Shown: one piece after another, positions 18,764 through 27,269 of the stretch | Position numbering within the stretch: the first letter of the stretch is position 1 | Layout of the letters: the number at the start of each line of letters is the position of its first letter | Source: DASRDR01 sp963812945 [NCBI: uncultured Candidatus Rokubacteria bacterium] | Lineage (GTDB): Bacteria > Methylomirabilota > Methylomirabilia > Rokubacteriales | NCBI GenBank assembly: GCA_963812945.1 | Contig: CAWEXD010000010.1 | Span: 62,001 to 126,000 of the forward strand | DNA: 64,000 nucleotides | Direction: 5' to 3' | Position numbers and translations under genes: made by a program | Notes under the pieces: generated by a model | The model's input: only the letters and a program-made list of their open reading frames with translations | Told to the model about the DNA's origin: nothing | Database searches by the model: none

Positions 18764-19863
18764 ACCGATCAGCGATCCACGGGCCGTCGGCCGGATCGAC
18801 GCTTCGTCTGGGGAAGCTTCCACCTGCCCTGCTCGAGCGGTTACTGCGCTGGCGCGGGGTGAAGGACGGTCAGGTGCTGGTAGGGCCCGGCTGTGGCGTG
18901 GATGCGGCGGTCGTCAGGATCGGCTCCCGGGGACTCGTGCTGAAAAGCGACCCGGTGACGTTCACGACGACGCATCTCGGCTGGTACGTCGTGCAGGTGA
19001 ACGCGAACGACGTCGCCGTCATGGGCGCCCGGCCCCGCTGGTTCCAGCCGACGATCCTCTTGCCCCCGGGCACACGGCCCTCCGAGGTCCTCGCCATCGT
19101 CCGTGACATCGACCGGGCCTGTCGGACGCTCGGCATCGCCGTGACGGGAGGACACACGGAGGTCACGGAGGGGGTCACTCGGGCGATCGTGGCCGGCGAC
19201 ATGCAGGGGCTCCTGGTCGGGCGCCGCCCGATCACGGCCGCCGACGCCCGCCCGGGCGACGTCGTGCTCCTCACCAAGGCCGCGGGCCTGGAAGGTACGG
19301 CGATTCTCTCTCAGGAGCGCGCCCGGGAGCTCCGGCGGGCCCTGCCCGCGGCCCTCCTTCGCCGGGCCCAGGGCTTTCGTCGCCGCCCCGGGATCTCCGT
19401 GGTGACCGAGGCGATGATGGCGACCCGGCACGGAGCCTCCGCCATGCACGACCCGACGGAGGGGGGCGTGCGCGCCGCCCTCCATGAGCTGGCGCACGCG
19501 TCCGGTGTGCGCCTTCGGATCGAGCTCGATCGCGTGGCGATCCTCCGCGAGACGGACCAAGTGTGTCGCCACTTCGGCATCGACCCGCTCGGCCTCATCG
19601 GATCCGGGGCCCTCCTGGTGGCGATCGCCTCGAGCCGGGTCGCTCCGTTGCTGCGCGCCTGGCAACGGAACGGCATCGCCGGCCGCGTGATCGGCCGGGC
19701 CGAGCGCGGTCAGGGCGTCGTCGCGCGGCGGGGTGGACGACCGGTCCCGTTCCCGTGGGTGGCGCAGGACGAGATCGTCAAGGCGCTCGGCCAACGGACG
19801 CAGCGGATGATGCTCAGGCGCCGCCGCCGTGCGATCGCGGCGCGTGTGCCAGGGAGGGCGTGA
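18760..19863 (+). CDS. AIR-synthase-related protein (HypE/SelD-like fold)
   Basis: 367 residues. The N-terminal half has GVDAAVVRIGSRGLVLKSDPVTF and VQVNANDVAVMGARPRWFQPT, and the C-terminal half has HDPTEGGVRAALHELA, all matching the PurM/HypE ATP-binding and dimer core. HypE-type proteins need a C-terminal Cys for carbamoyl transfer; the C-terminus here is Arg-rich with no terminal Cys, so it is not a working HypE. I start it at TTG 18760, overlapping the ATPase stop (TTGA). Specific reaction unknown. Confidence 0.8.
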   Translation: MNRSAIHGPSAGSTLRLGKLPPALLERLLRWRGVKDGQVLVGPGCGVDAAVVRIGSRGLVLKSDPVTFTTTHLGWYVVQVNANDVAVMGARPRWFQPTILLPPGTRPSEVLAIVRDIDRACRTLGIAVTGGHTEVTEGVTRAIVAGDMQGLLVGRRPITAADARPGDVVLLTKAAGLEGTAILSQERARELRRALPAALLRRAQGFRRRPGISVVTEAMMATRHGASAMHDPTEGGVRAALHELAHASGVRLRIELDRVAILRETDQVCRHFGIDPLGLIGSGALLVAIASSRVAPLLRAWQRNGIAGRVIGRAERGQGVVARRGGRPVPFPWVAQDEIVKALGQRTQRMMLRRRRRAIAARVPGRA

Positions 19864-19972
19864 CATGCGCAAGGCAACGGGGTGGGCCGTGTTGGGGAGT
19901 ACTCGCCTCACCACCTGTGGCGCGGCAGGACATGAAGCGGCCGTCGCATGCTCCATTTCCCCAGGTCTTCTC

Positions 19973-19988
19973 TGGCACCTCGGTTGCA
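19973..19988 (+). promoter_or_regulatory. Sigma-54 promoter for ribosome hibernation factor
   Basis: TGGCACCTCGGTTGCA, correct spacing. Predicted leader about 37 bases to the ATG at 20035. No convincing enhancer palindrome in the 110 bases upstream. Confidence 0.82.
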
Positions 19989-20034
19989 CGCTAGGCCGTC
20001 AACGCAAACCGACGGATCGACAAGGAGCGAGACC

Positions 20035-20454
20035 ATGGCGATCGAGATCCGAGGCGTCCCGACCGACCGCGCCCTGCGCGCACATGTCACGGCGCGGCTG
20101 ACCCCCAGCCTTCTGCACGTGGCCACGAAGCCGATCGCGGCTCAGGTCACCTTCTTCGACGAGAACGGACCGAAGGGTGGGCCCGCGATGCGCTGCGCGG
20201 TCACCGTGCGCCTGCCGTACCGCCCGCACGTCCACGTCGAGGATACCGCGGAGACGCTGCGGACCGCGTTCGACGGCGCGTTCGCGAAGCTCGAGCGGGA
20301 GCTCGCGCGGTACCAGGACCGCGACCGGGAGAGCAAGCGACATCCCAAGAAGTACTACATCGCCAGGCGACTCATGACGCCGGAGGCCGGGAGTGCGGCC
20401 CCCGCCCCCGAGCGCAGGTCGGGTCGGCGGGGCCTCGGCCCACGCCGCGGCTGA
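20035..20454 (+). CDS. hpf: Ribosome hibernation promoting factor (HPF/RaiA family, short form)
   Basis: 139 residues. The fold matches the HPF/YfiA (S30AE) domain: MAIEIRGVPTDRALRAHV at the N-terminus, the basic helix region TAETLRTAFDGAFAKLERELARYQDRDRE, then a Lys/Arg-rich tail. These proteins bind the decoding centre of the 30S subunit and idle ribosomes in stasis. There is no long C-terminal dimerisation domain, so this is the short type. The ATG at 20035 has AAGGAG 8 bases upstream. It is monocistronic; the next gene is on the other strand. Rv0079 plays a comparable role in mycobacterial dormancy. Confidence 0.82.
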   Translation: MAIEIRGVPTDRALRAHVTARLTPSLLHVATKPIAAQVTFFDENGPKGGPAMRCAVTVRLPYRPHVHVEDTAETLRTAFDGAFAKLERELARYQDRDRESKRHPKKYYIARRLMTPEAGSAAPAPERRSGRRGLGPRRG

Positions 20455-20584
20455 GTCTCGCGCGTGGTGGCCGATCGCGGTCGACGACGGCATCGACGAG
20501 ATCCCCCGCCGGAACACGGGCGCCAGCACGCTCACGATCTACGGGCGCCCGATGCCACGCCATGGCCCGGGGCGAGGACAGGAT

Positions 20585-20893
20585 TCAGTGGATGCGCCAG
20601 TGACCGCCGATCCACACGTGACCGGTGATCGTCGGCGCCCAGTAGGGCGAGATCCACACGTACGCCGGCGCGGGGGGAACGGCATAGCGACCCGGCATCC
20701 AGACGTAGCCCGGGTGCCGCCAGGCCCAGTAGCCCGGTACCCAGACATGCGGCGGCCCGGGCCAGACGGGCGCGTATTCGACGTACGGCGTGGGCACCGG
20801 CGGTGGAACATCGACGACCGGCGCCGGGACGACGACACAGGCCGACGCCATCACCAGGATGCCCAGGACAACGAGGCTTCGCACGACTATCAC
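20585..20893 (-). CDS. YXWGXW-repeat-like lipoprotein
   Basis: 102 residues. A signal helix ends in the lipobox LVMASAC, so the mature protein is probably a lipoprotein. The rest is Pro/Trp/Tyr-rich with three repeats of the form W/YVW-x-PGYW (HVWVPGYWAWR, YVWMPGRYAVPP, YVWISPYWAPT) and ends GHVWIGGHW. Such repeat lipoproteins are common in soil bacteria with unknown roles in the envelope. The start is GTG 20893 with GGGAGG 8 bases upstream. It has its own leftward sigma-54 site at 20961. Confidence 0.8.
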   Translation of the reverse strand: MIVVRSLVVLGILVMASACVVVPAPVVDVPPPVPTPYVEYAPVWPGPPHVWVPGYWAWRHPGYVWMPGRYAVPPAPAYVWISPYWAPTITGHVWIGGHWRIH

Positions 20894-20945
20894 CGTCTCG
20901 CCTCCCTTCTGGCGTCAGCCGGTTCACCGACGCCGTCGTGGCTAC

Positions 20946-20961
20946 TGCAATAGGACGGCCA
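20946..20961 (-). promoter_or_regulatory. Sigma-54 promoter for YXWGXW lipoprotein
   Basis: TGGCCGTCCTATTGCA on the minus strand, spacing correct; -24 tail differs from consensus. Predicted leader about 43 bases. No enhancer palindrome noticed nearby. Confidence 0.6.
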
Positions 20962-21001
20962 GAGCCGGGCGCCGGTCCTCCGCGCCTGAACCCAACAAAC
21001 C

Positions 21002-23692
21002 ATGGCACCGTCCACCACGCTGATCGAGGTCGCGGACGGTCTCCTCGCTCACGGCGAACGGCCTGCTCTGGTCGCCTTTGGAGCAAGAGAGCGCCGCGAG
21101 TGGACCTACGGGCACCTGGCCAGAACCGTGCGCGAGCTGGCCGCGGGGCTCGCGTCCGCCGGGCTCGAGCCGGGAGCGCGCGTGGCCCTGTTCGCGCCGG
21201 ACGGACCGGAGTGGATCGCCTCGGCGCTCGCCGTCATCCGGGCCGGCGGCGTCGTGGTTCCGCTGGACGCGCAGCTCACGGACGATGCTCTCGCCCATAC
21301 CTTGATCGACAGCGCGGCACGCCTCGTCTTCACGACGGCCAACCGGGCGGACCGCGTGGTCCGCCTGGCCTCGGCGACCCGCATCGTCCTGCTGGACGCG
21401 GCGGAGGGGCGCGCGAGCTGGCGCGAGCTGCGCGGCTCGACCGAGCTCTTGCCCGAGCGGCGGGACGCCGACCCCGCCGCCCTCTTCTACACCTCGGGCA
21501 CGACGGGACCGCCCAAGGGCGTCCCGCTCAGTCACGGCAATCTGACGTTTCAGATCGACACGCTCGCCGGCATCGGGCTCGTCATCCCGGGCGACCGGGT
21601 GTGCCTGCCCCTCCCCCTGCATCACGTCTATCCGTTCGTCGTCGGCCTGCTCACCCCTCTCGCGCTCGGGTTGCCCCTCGTGCTGCCGCACGCCCTCACC
21701 GGCCCCCAGATCGTCCGGGCGCTGAAGGAGGGCGAGGCGACGGTCCTGCTGGGGGTGCCGCGTCTGTACAGTGCCCTGCTCTCGGCCATCGAGATCGAGC
21801 TGGCCAGTCGTGGGCGGAGCGTGGCGACGGCCGCCCGGCTCGCGCTCGACCTGTCCGTCTGGGGGCGGCGGCGGCTCGGCCTGCGCTCGGGCACGCGCCT
21901 GTTTCGCGCCGTTCGCACGCGGATCGGCCCCAGGCTCCGGCTACTGACCTCGGGAGGCGCGGCGCTCGAGCCGGCCGTCGCCCGGACACTCGAAGGCTTG
22001 GGCTGGGAGCTGGCGAGCGGGTACGGACTCACCGAGACCTCGCCGATGCTCACGCTCAACCTGCCCGGCAGCGGTCGCGTGGACAGCGCCGGGCGGCCGA
22101 TTCCCGGAGTCGAGCTCCGCATCGCCTCATCAGCGGGCCAGGAGCCCGGCGCGGGCGAGATCCAAGCGCGGGGTCCCGGCGTGTTCACCGAGTACCTGAA
22201 TCTGCCCGATAAGACGCGGGAGGCCTTCACCGGCGACGGCTGGTTCCGGACCGGCGATCTCGGCTATCTCGACGCACAGGGCTTCCTCTTCATCACGGGT
22301 CGCGCGGACGAGATGCTGGTGACGCCGGGTGGCGAGAACGTGAACCCCGAGAACGTCGAGGCCGCCTTCCTGCGGCACGCCTTCCTCCGGGACTTCGCGG
22401 TCCTGCAGCGGGACGGTCGTCTGGTGGGGCTGGCGTTGCCCGACATGGCGATGATCGAGCGTGCCGGCCGCCGGGACGTGGTCCAGGCCGTGCACGATGC
22501 GGTCGCCGAGATCGATCCCACACTCCCCTCGTACCAGCGAATGACCGACGTGGCCGTCACGCGGGATCCTCTGCCCCGGACTCGCCTGGGGAAGCTGCGG
22601 CGTCGAGAGCTTCCGGGCCTCTACACCGCCGCCCAGGCCATGGCCGGCGAGCCGAGCCAACGCGGCCCGATCGCGGTGACGGACATGGTCGAGGCGGATC
22701 GGTTGCTCCTGGAGCACCCGCCCGCGAAGGTGATCTGGGACTGGCTGTCAGAGCGCTATCCCGCGCGCCGGCTCACCATGGACGTGAGCCTGGGCTTGGA
22801 TCTCGCCGTGGACTCGCTCGAGTGGCTCGGCCTCACGCTCGAGATCGAGCGGCGGGCGGGCGTGCAGCTCGACGAGGCCGAGATCGCCCGTGTCGCGACG
22901 ATCCGCGACCTCCTCCGAGCGGTCGCCGACGCCCCGCCGGCCGGAGTCGGGTCCTGGGGCGCGCTCTGGGACGAGCCCGAGCGGCTGCTGTCGCCGGCGC
23001 AGGCTCGCTGGCTCGCGCCGTTGGGACCCGGTCTGACCTTGCTGTCGCGGACGCTGTTGACCGTGAACGGCACGCTCATGCGCCTCGTGTTCCGGCTGCG
23101 GACGGCGGGGCTGGAGCATCTTCCCCGAGAGCCTTGGGTCCTCGTCGCCAACCACGTGAGCTTCCTGGACCCGCTGGTCCTGTCCGCGGCGCTGGGCCGC
23201 CGCGAGCTCGAGCGGAGCTACTGGGGCGGCTGGACCGGCGTGGCGTTCGCCAATCCCCTGATGCGAGGGATCAGCCGGCTGTGGCGGGTCCTCCCGATCG
23301 ACCAGGCGCGGGGCGCCGGATCCAGCCTGGCTCTCGCGGCGGCGGTCTTGAAGCGGAAAGGCTGCCTGATCTGGTTCCCCGAGGGAGAGCGGTCCCGGAC
23401 CGGCCGGCTCCTGCCCTTCCGCCCGGGCATCGGCCTCCTGCTCGCCCGGTTCCCGCGCCCGGTCGTGCCGGTCTCCATCCGGGGCACGCGTGAGGCGTTG
23501 CCACGGGGCCGCTGGGTGATCAGGCCACATCCCGTAGCCGTGACGTTCGGGGTCCCCCTGGACCCTCGAGAGCTGGTCCCGCCCGGGACGCCGCCGGAGG
23601 AGGCCGCGCGCCGGATCGTGCGGGCGCTCGAGACAGCGGTGATCGACCTGGCAAGCGACGCGGGAGCAGGACGGGGGAAGCCTGCCCCGTGA
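21002..23692 (+). CDS. Fusion: acyl-CoA/acyl-ACP synthetase + acyl carrier domain + PlsC acyltransferase
   Basis: 896 residues in three parts. Residues 1-560 are an AMP-forming ligase (P-loop YTSGTTGPPKGVPLSHGN, motif ASGYGLTETSP, hinge WFRTGDLGYLDAQG). Residues 580-655 are a carrier domain with the phosphopantetheine serine in LAVDSLEWLGL. Residues 690-890 are a PlsC-type lysophospholipid acyltransferase with ANHVSFLDPL and FPEGERSRTG. The layout would activate a fatty acid, load it on the built-in carrier and pass it to a lysolipid, the same job as Aas but with the domains reversed and a carrier inserted. Likely membrane repair or fatty-acid salvage. ATG at 21002; no sigma-54 element seen for it. 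Confidence 0.92.
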   Translation: MAPSTTLIEVADGLLAHGERPALVAFGARERREWTYGHLARTVRELAAGLASAGLEPGARVALFAPDGPEWIASALAVIRAGGVVVPLDAQLTDDALAHTLIDSAARLVFTTANRADRVVRLASATRIVLLDAAEGRASWRELRGSTELLPERRDADPAALFYTSGTTGPPKGVPLSHGNLTFQIDTLAGIGLVIPGDRVCLPLPLHHVYPFVVGLLTPLALGLPLVLPHALTGPQIVRALKEGEATVLLGVPRLYSALLSAIEIELASRGRSVATAARLALDLSVWGRRRLGLRSGTRLFRAVRTRIGPRLRLLTSGGAALEPAVARTLEGLGWELASGYGLTETSPMLTLNLPGSGRVDSAGRPIPGVELRIASSAGQEPGAGEIQARGPGVFTEYLNLPDKTREAFTGDGWFRTGDLGYLDAQGFLFITGRADEMLVTPGGENVNPENVEAAFLRHAFLRDFAVLQRDGRLVGLALPDMAMIERAGRRDVVQAVHDAVAEIDPTLPSYQRMTDVAVTRDPLPRTRLGKLRRRELPGLYTAAQAMAGEPSQRGPIAVTDMVEADRLLLEHPPAKVIWDWLSERYPARRLTMDVSLGLDLAVDSLEWLGLTLEIERRAGVQLDEAEIARVATIRDLLRAVADAPPAGVGSWGALWDEPERLLSPAQARWLAPLGPGLTLLSRTLLTVNGTLMRLVFRLRTAGLEHLPREPWVLVANHVSFLDPLVLSAALGRRELERSYWGGWTGVAFANPLMRGISRLWRVLPIDQARGAGSSLALAAAVLKRKGCLIWFPEGERSRTGRLLPFRPGIGLLLARFPRPVVPVSIRGTREALPRGRWVIRPHPVAVTFGVPLDPRELVPPGTPPEEAARRIVRALETAVIDLASDAGAGRGKPAP

Positions 23693-23770
23693 CCCGCGCG
23701 CCGGCGCGAAGTCACCAGCCTCGCCGACCTCCCGGTGGACGGCTCGTCACTCGGGAACACCGAGTGTGAG

Positions 23771-24226
23771 TCAGCCCAGGTAGAGCTCGGCCGGATCCGG
23801 GGACTCGCCCGCCGTCCGGAACGCGTCGAAGAGGTCACGCTCGGTCACGATCCCGACGAGCGTTCCGTGCTCCGTGACCGGCAGACTCCCGATGCGCCGC
23901 GTGAACATCAAGAAAGCCGCCCGGACGAGATCCGCGTCCGGGTCGATCGTCACGACGTTCCAGCTCATGACGTCCCGAGCTCGCGGCGCCGTCAGCCATC
24001 GCTCCTCCCACGCAAGGTATCGGGCGAGCATGGGCAGAAACATCGAATGCCGGAGGTCGCGGTCCGTCACGATGCCGATCAACCGCTCCTGCTCGTCGGT
24101 CACGAGCACATGTCTCACCTGCCGGCTGCGCATGAGCTCCGCCGCCACCCTCGCGGGAGCGTCCGGCCGGACCGTCACGAGGGCCTGCCGCATGATCTCT
24201 CGCACCTTCATCTCTCGCACCTTCAT
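23771..24226 (-). CDS. Two-CBS-domain protein
   Basis: About 151 residues, two CBS repeats (GIVTDRDLRHSMF and GIVTERDLFDAF at their ends). The N-terminus reads MKVREMKVREIM, because 15 bases (ATGAAGGTGCGAGAG) are repeated in tandem. By comparison with the other CBS proteins here, the original start was MKVREIM at 24211. Starts at 24226 or at GTG 24235 (which overlaps the stop of the DUF3175-like gene) are also possible. Same operon as the DUF3175-like gene. Confidence 0.87.
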   Translation of the reverse strand: MKVREMKVREIMRQALVTVRPDAPARVAAELMRSRQVRHVLVTDEQERLIGIVTDRDLRHSMFLPMLARYLAWEERWLTAPRARDVMSWNVVTIDPDADLVRAAFLMFTRRIGSLPVTEHGTLVGIVTERDLFDAFRTAGESPDPAELYLG

Positions 24227-24231
24227 GGACG

Positions 24232-24546
24232 TCACGACCTGGCCCGTTCGGTTTCGATCGTCTTCCGCATGAGCCGTTTGGCCTTCTCGAGCTCGGCCCG
24301 GCGAGGCCGCGAGAGCTGCCGGCCTGCGCGATTGATGAAGAAGGACAGCATCCGCAAGCCGGAGACCGGCCCCTTGGGGCTGACGCGCGGCAAGGCGAGC
24401 GTCCGCGCGATGGTCGCGGCGTCCCGCGTGAACAGCCCCGCTGGCGTCGTCGTGGAGACGGTGGTGACCGTCTTGACCCAGCGCCGTGGGTTGCGACGCC
24501 GAGCGTGCTGCCGAGATCCTGACGGTTTCGGTCTCATCGTTCCCAT
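24232..24546 (-). CDS. DUF3175-like small protein
   Basis: 104 residues, highly basic. The stretch TPAGLFTRDAATIARTL, followed by MLSFFINRAGRQL and ELEKAKRLMRK, resembles proteins annotated DUF3175: small basic proteins of unknown function seen in proteobacteria and acidobacteria. The ATG at 24546 has AGGAG 5 bases upstream and lies just downstream of a weaker leftward sigma-54 element at 24582. Overlaps the CBS gene start region, so the two are probably coupled. The family match is from memory. Confidence 0.72.
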   Translation of the reverse strand: MGTMRPKPSGSRQHARRRNPRRWVKTVTTVSTTTPAGLFTRDAATIARTLALPRVSPKGPVSGLRMLSFFINRAGRQLSRPRRAELEKAKRLMRKTIETERARS

Positions 24547-24566
24547 GCGCTCCTCACGATCCTCCG

Positions 24567-24582
24567 TGCGAGTCTCGTGCCC
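24567..24582 (-). promoter_or_regulatory. Probable sigma-54 promoter, leftward
   Basis: GGGCACGAGACTCGCA on the minus strand. Good -24 element and spacing; the -12 element is TCGC instead of TTGC. Divergent from the site at 24814 across one palindrome. Confidence 0.45.
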
Positions 24583-24723
24583 GGATTGGAAGCCCCCTCC
24601 CGGTCGATCTGGGTCCACGCCCGCCAGGGGACACCGGGGGCCGATGAGGACTCGTAGCGACGCTCGACCCCCACTGCCGGCGTGCCGAAGGGCCCGGTTC
24701 GATGGTGGGTGAGCGGCGCGCCT

Positions 24724-24737
24724 TCCCCAGGTGGGGA
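24724..24737. promoter_or_regulatory. Putative NtrC-type enhancer palindrome
   Basis: TCCCCAGGTGGGGA, a perfect palindrome, with ATGGGACACC starting 18 bp from its left edge as at 15002. Centre about 83 bp upstream of the groEL sigma-54 site. The 364-base gap 24547-24909 holds this, both promoters and a 13-codon leader ORF. Confidence 0.6.
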
Positions 24738-24813
24738 CGTGATGGGACACCACGCCACCCCCCGCCGCAGGCCGGCTGCCCGAGGGCACGGGACTTTGCC
24801 GATGCGCGATCCC

Positions 24814-24829
24814 CGGCACATGCATTGCA
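24814..24829 (+). promoter_or_regulatory. Sigma-54 promoter for groEL operon
   Basis: CGGCACATGCATTGCA, correct spacing, first base differs from consensus. Predicted transcript start near 24839, just before the AAGGAGG of the leader ORF. Confidence 0.75.
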
Positions 24830-24852
24830 CTCGAGCCTCGAAGGAGGCCCCG

Positions 24853-24894
24853 ATGACTGGGACCTCGCCCGTGGGCTTGGCCGAGCGACCGTGA
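24853..24894 (+). CDS. Possible 13-residue leader peptide upstream of groEL
   Basis: ATG preceded by a perfect AAGGAGG (24841-24847), encoding MTGTSPVGLAERP and ending 15 bases before the groEL start. Such a strong ribosome site on so short a frame suggests a translated leader or a ribosome-loading site for groEL. It could also be chance. Confidence 0.4.
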   Translation: MTGTSPVGLAERP

Positions 24895-24909
24895 GGGAGG
24901 GCGCGAACG

Positions 24910-26523
24910 ATGCCGTACAAGCAGGTCCTGTTCCGATCCGAGGCCCGCGAGAAGATCCTGCGCGGGGCGTCGACCCTGGCCGACGCCGTGCGTGTGACGC
25001 TCGGCCCCAAGTCCAAGTGCGTGCTGATCCAGCGGAGCTACGGCCCTCCGCTCGTCTGCAACGACGGCGTCACCATCGCCAAGGAGATGGCCCTCAAGGA
25101 CCCCTCCGAGAATCTCGGCGCCCAGATGATCCGGCAGGCAGCGGAGCGCACCGGGGATGCCGTCGGGGACGGCACCAGCACGTCGACCGTGCTCGCCCAC
25201 GCCATCTTCGCCGACGGGGTCCGCAACGTCACCGCCGGCGCCAGTGCGATCGACCTCAAGCGCGGCCTCGATCGCGGCGTCCGGGTCGCCGTCGAGGCCA
25301 TCCGCGGCCAGTCGCGTCCCGTCAAGAGCCGCCTCGAGAAGGCCCAGGTCGCCACCATCTCGGCCCACAACGACCCCTCGATCGGCGAGCTCGTCGCCGA
25401 CGCGATGGAGAAGGTCGGCGGCGAGGGCGTGATCACCGTCGAGGAGTCGAAGACCACCGAGACACAACTGGAGGTCGTCGAGGGCCTGCAGTTTGATCGC
25501 GGGTACGTCTCGCCCTACTTCGTCACCGACGCGGAGAAGATGGAGGCCGTCCTGGAAGACGCTGCCATCCTCCTCACCGACCGGAAGATCGGGGTCATGA
25601 AGGACCTTCTCCCGCTGCTCGAGCAGATGGCGCGAGCGGGGGATTCCATCCTGGTCATCGCCGAGGACGTCGAGGGCGAGGCGCTGGCCACTCTCGTCGT
25701 CAACAAGCTCCGGGGCACGCTCCGCTGCGTCGCCGTCAAGGCGCCCGGGTTCGGCGACCGTCGCAAGGACATGCTGGAGGACATGGCCATCCTCACGGGC
25801 GGCCGCGTGCTCTCCGAAGAGCTCGGCGTGAAGCTGGAGAACGTCGATCCCAGCCACCTCGGCCGGGCGAAGCGCATCGTGGTCGATCGAGAGAGCACCA
25901 CGATCATCAGCGGGGCCGGCGACAAGAAGGCGATCGAGGCCCGGAAGCAGCAGATCCGCCAGCTCATCGAGAAGACGACGAGCGACTACGACCGGGAGAA
26001 GCTCGAAGAGCGGTTGGCCAAGCTGTCCGGGGGCGTGGCGGTCATCCGCGTCGGCGCGCCCTCCGAGGCGGAGATGAAGAGCCGCAAGGAGGCCTTGGAG
26101 GACGCGATCGCCGCGACCAAGGCGGCCGTGGCGGAGGGCATCGTCCCGGGGGGCGGGCTTGCCCTCCTGCGCGCCATCGACGCCGTGAGCCTGGAAGAGG
26201 CGAAGGCGGAGGGAGACGAGCGGACCGGCCTACAGATCCTGCGCCGCGCGCTCGACGCGCCGACCCGCCAGATCGCGGAGAACTCCGGCGTCGACGGCGG
26301 CGTCGTCGTGAACCAGATGCGGAGCGGCACCGGCCACGTCGGCTTCGACGCCGCCCGGCAAACGTACGTCGACCTGTTCGAGGCCGGCATCGTCGATCCG
26401 ACCAAGGTGGTCCGGGTGGGCCTCGAGAACGCGGTCTCGGCCGCGAGCCTGCTGCTCCTGAGCGAGGCGACGCTGACGGAGGTGCCGGAGCCCAAGGCCG
26501 AGCGCGCCCCCGTGATGGAGTAA
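24910..26523 (+). CDS. groEL: GroEL-family chaperonin, stand-alone paralogue
   Basis: 537 residues of group I chaperonin. The ATPase site [15 protein letters not shown], the apical segment and the equatorial [12 protein letters not shown] are intact. Differences from housekeeping GroEL are the N-terminal [30 protein letters not shown] in place of the usual GRNVVLDKSFGAP, and a tail ([14 protein letters not shown]) with no Gly-Gly-Met repeat. No groES is adjacent. It likely serves as a stress or dormancy chaperonin using a groES encoded elsewhere. The Usp gene starts 4 bases after its stop. ATG at 24910. Confidence 0.95.
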   Translation: MPYKQVLFRSEAREKILRGASTLADAVRVTLGPKSKCVLIQRSYGPPLVCNDGVTIAKEMALKDPSENLGAQMIRQAAERTGDAVGDGTSTSTVLAHAIFADGVRNVTAGASAIDLKRGLDRGVRVAVEAIRGQSRPVKSRLEKAQVATISAHNDPSIGELVADAMEKVGGEGVITVEESKTTETQLEVVEGLQFDRGYVSPYFVTDAEKMEAVLEDAAILLTDRKIGVMKDLLPLLEQMARAGDSILVIAEDVEGEALATLVVNKLRGTLRCVAVKAPGFGDRRKDMLEDMAILTGGRVLSEELGVKLENVDPSHLGRAKRIVVDRESTTIISGAGDKKAIEARKQQIRQLIEKTTSDYDREKLEERLAKLSGGVAVIRVGAPSEAEMKSRKEALEDAIAATKAAVAEGIVPGGGLALLRAIDAVSLEEAKAEGDERTGLQILRRALDAPTRQIAENSGVDGGVVVNQMRSGTGHVGFDAARQTYVDLFEAGIVDPTKVVRVGLENAVSAASLLLLSEATLTEVPEPKAERAPVME

Positions 26524-26527
26524 ATCA

Positions 26528-26980
26528 ATGTACAAGCGGATCCTCGTCGCCATCGACGACAGTAAGATGGCCGAGGGCGTGCTCCGCGAAGCGCTAGCGC
26601 TGGCGAAGGCCCATACGGCCCAGGTGCGGATCGTCCACGCCGTCGACTCACCCTACGCGTACCCGGAGAGCTGGTACACGGAGATCCGTACCGATCTCGA
26701 GGCCCTGCGAGAGATCTGGCGCCAGGCCGGACTCCGAGTGCTGGAGCGGGCGGCCACGCTCGCGCGCGAGTCCGGGATCGTCGTCGAGACGGCGTTGCTC
26801 GAGCTGGATGGCCGGCGCGTGAGCCGCGTGATCGTCGACGACGCGACGCGGTGGCAGGCAGATCTTGTCGTCCTCGGCACTCACGGCCGTCATGGCATCG
26901 AGCACCTCTTGCTCGGAAGCGTCGCCGAGGCGGTGGCGCGGATGGCCCCCGGGTCGGTTCTGCTCGTCCGCGCTCGCTGA
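26528..26980 (+). CDS. Universal stress protein (UspA family)
   Basis: 150 residues, single Usp domain. It begins MYKRILVAIDDSKMAE and ends with the ATP loop GTHGRHGIEHLLLGSVAEAV and VLLVRAR. Ile-Asp-Asp in the first strand and the full G-2x-G-9x-G-S loop indicate the ATP-binding class. ATG 4 bases after the groEL stop, so co-translated. Confidence 0.93.
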   Translation: MYKRILVAIDDSKMAEGVLREALALAKAHTAQVRIVHAVDSPYAYPESWYTEIRTDLEALREIWRQAGLRVLERAATLARESGIVVETALLELDGRRVSRVIVDDATRWQADLVVLGTHGRHGIEHLLLGSVAEAVARMAPGSVLLVRAR

Positions 26981-27091
26981 AGCCATGGGCTCGCCCTTCG
27001 GTAGCTCTGGACGGTCGAGCACGTCATCCCGACGGCTCCGTGCCTCCATTCCTCCACGGCGGGGTGGCGAGCCGAACAGAGGAGCCCTCTG

Positions 27092-27214
27092 ATGTCGCCC
27101 GATGCCGCCGTCGCAAGAGAGGCGCTGAACATCGCCGAGGGACATCTCCAGGTCAAGGACACCCGCAAACGTGTCCACACGGTCGTCACGGGCGAGGTCC
27201 GCCTCATCCAGTGA
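27092..27214 (+). CDS. Small hypothetical protein, 40 residues
   Basis: Starts MSPDAAVAREALNIAEGH and ends VVTGEVRLIQ. A GAGGAG lies 9 bases upstream of the ATG. It fills part of the 290-base gap between two Usp genes. No family recognised; it could be a remnant of a larger gene. Confidence 0.4.
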   Translation: MSPDAAVAREALNIAEGHLQVKDTRKRVHTVVTGEVRLIQ

Positions 27215-27269
27215 GCCACATCGCGGCATCTCGCGTCGCCCCCACGCCGCCAAGCAAGGAGACAGTGCG

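Noticed and set aside
16145-18823. An 892-codon minus-strand frame opposite the P-type ATPase
   Set aside because: Antisense shadow of a clearly real ATPase gene; no domain, no ribosome site.
21000-21020. TGGCACCGTCC at the acyl-CoA synthetase start
   Set aside because: Only a -24 half; no TTGC at the required distance, and it lies inside the coding sequence.
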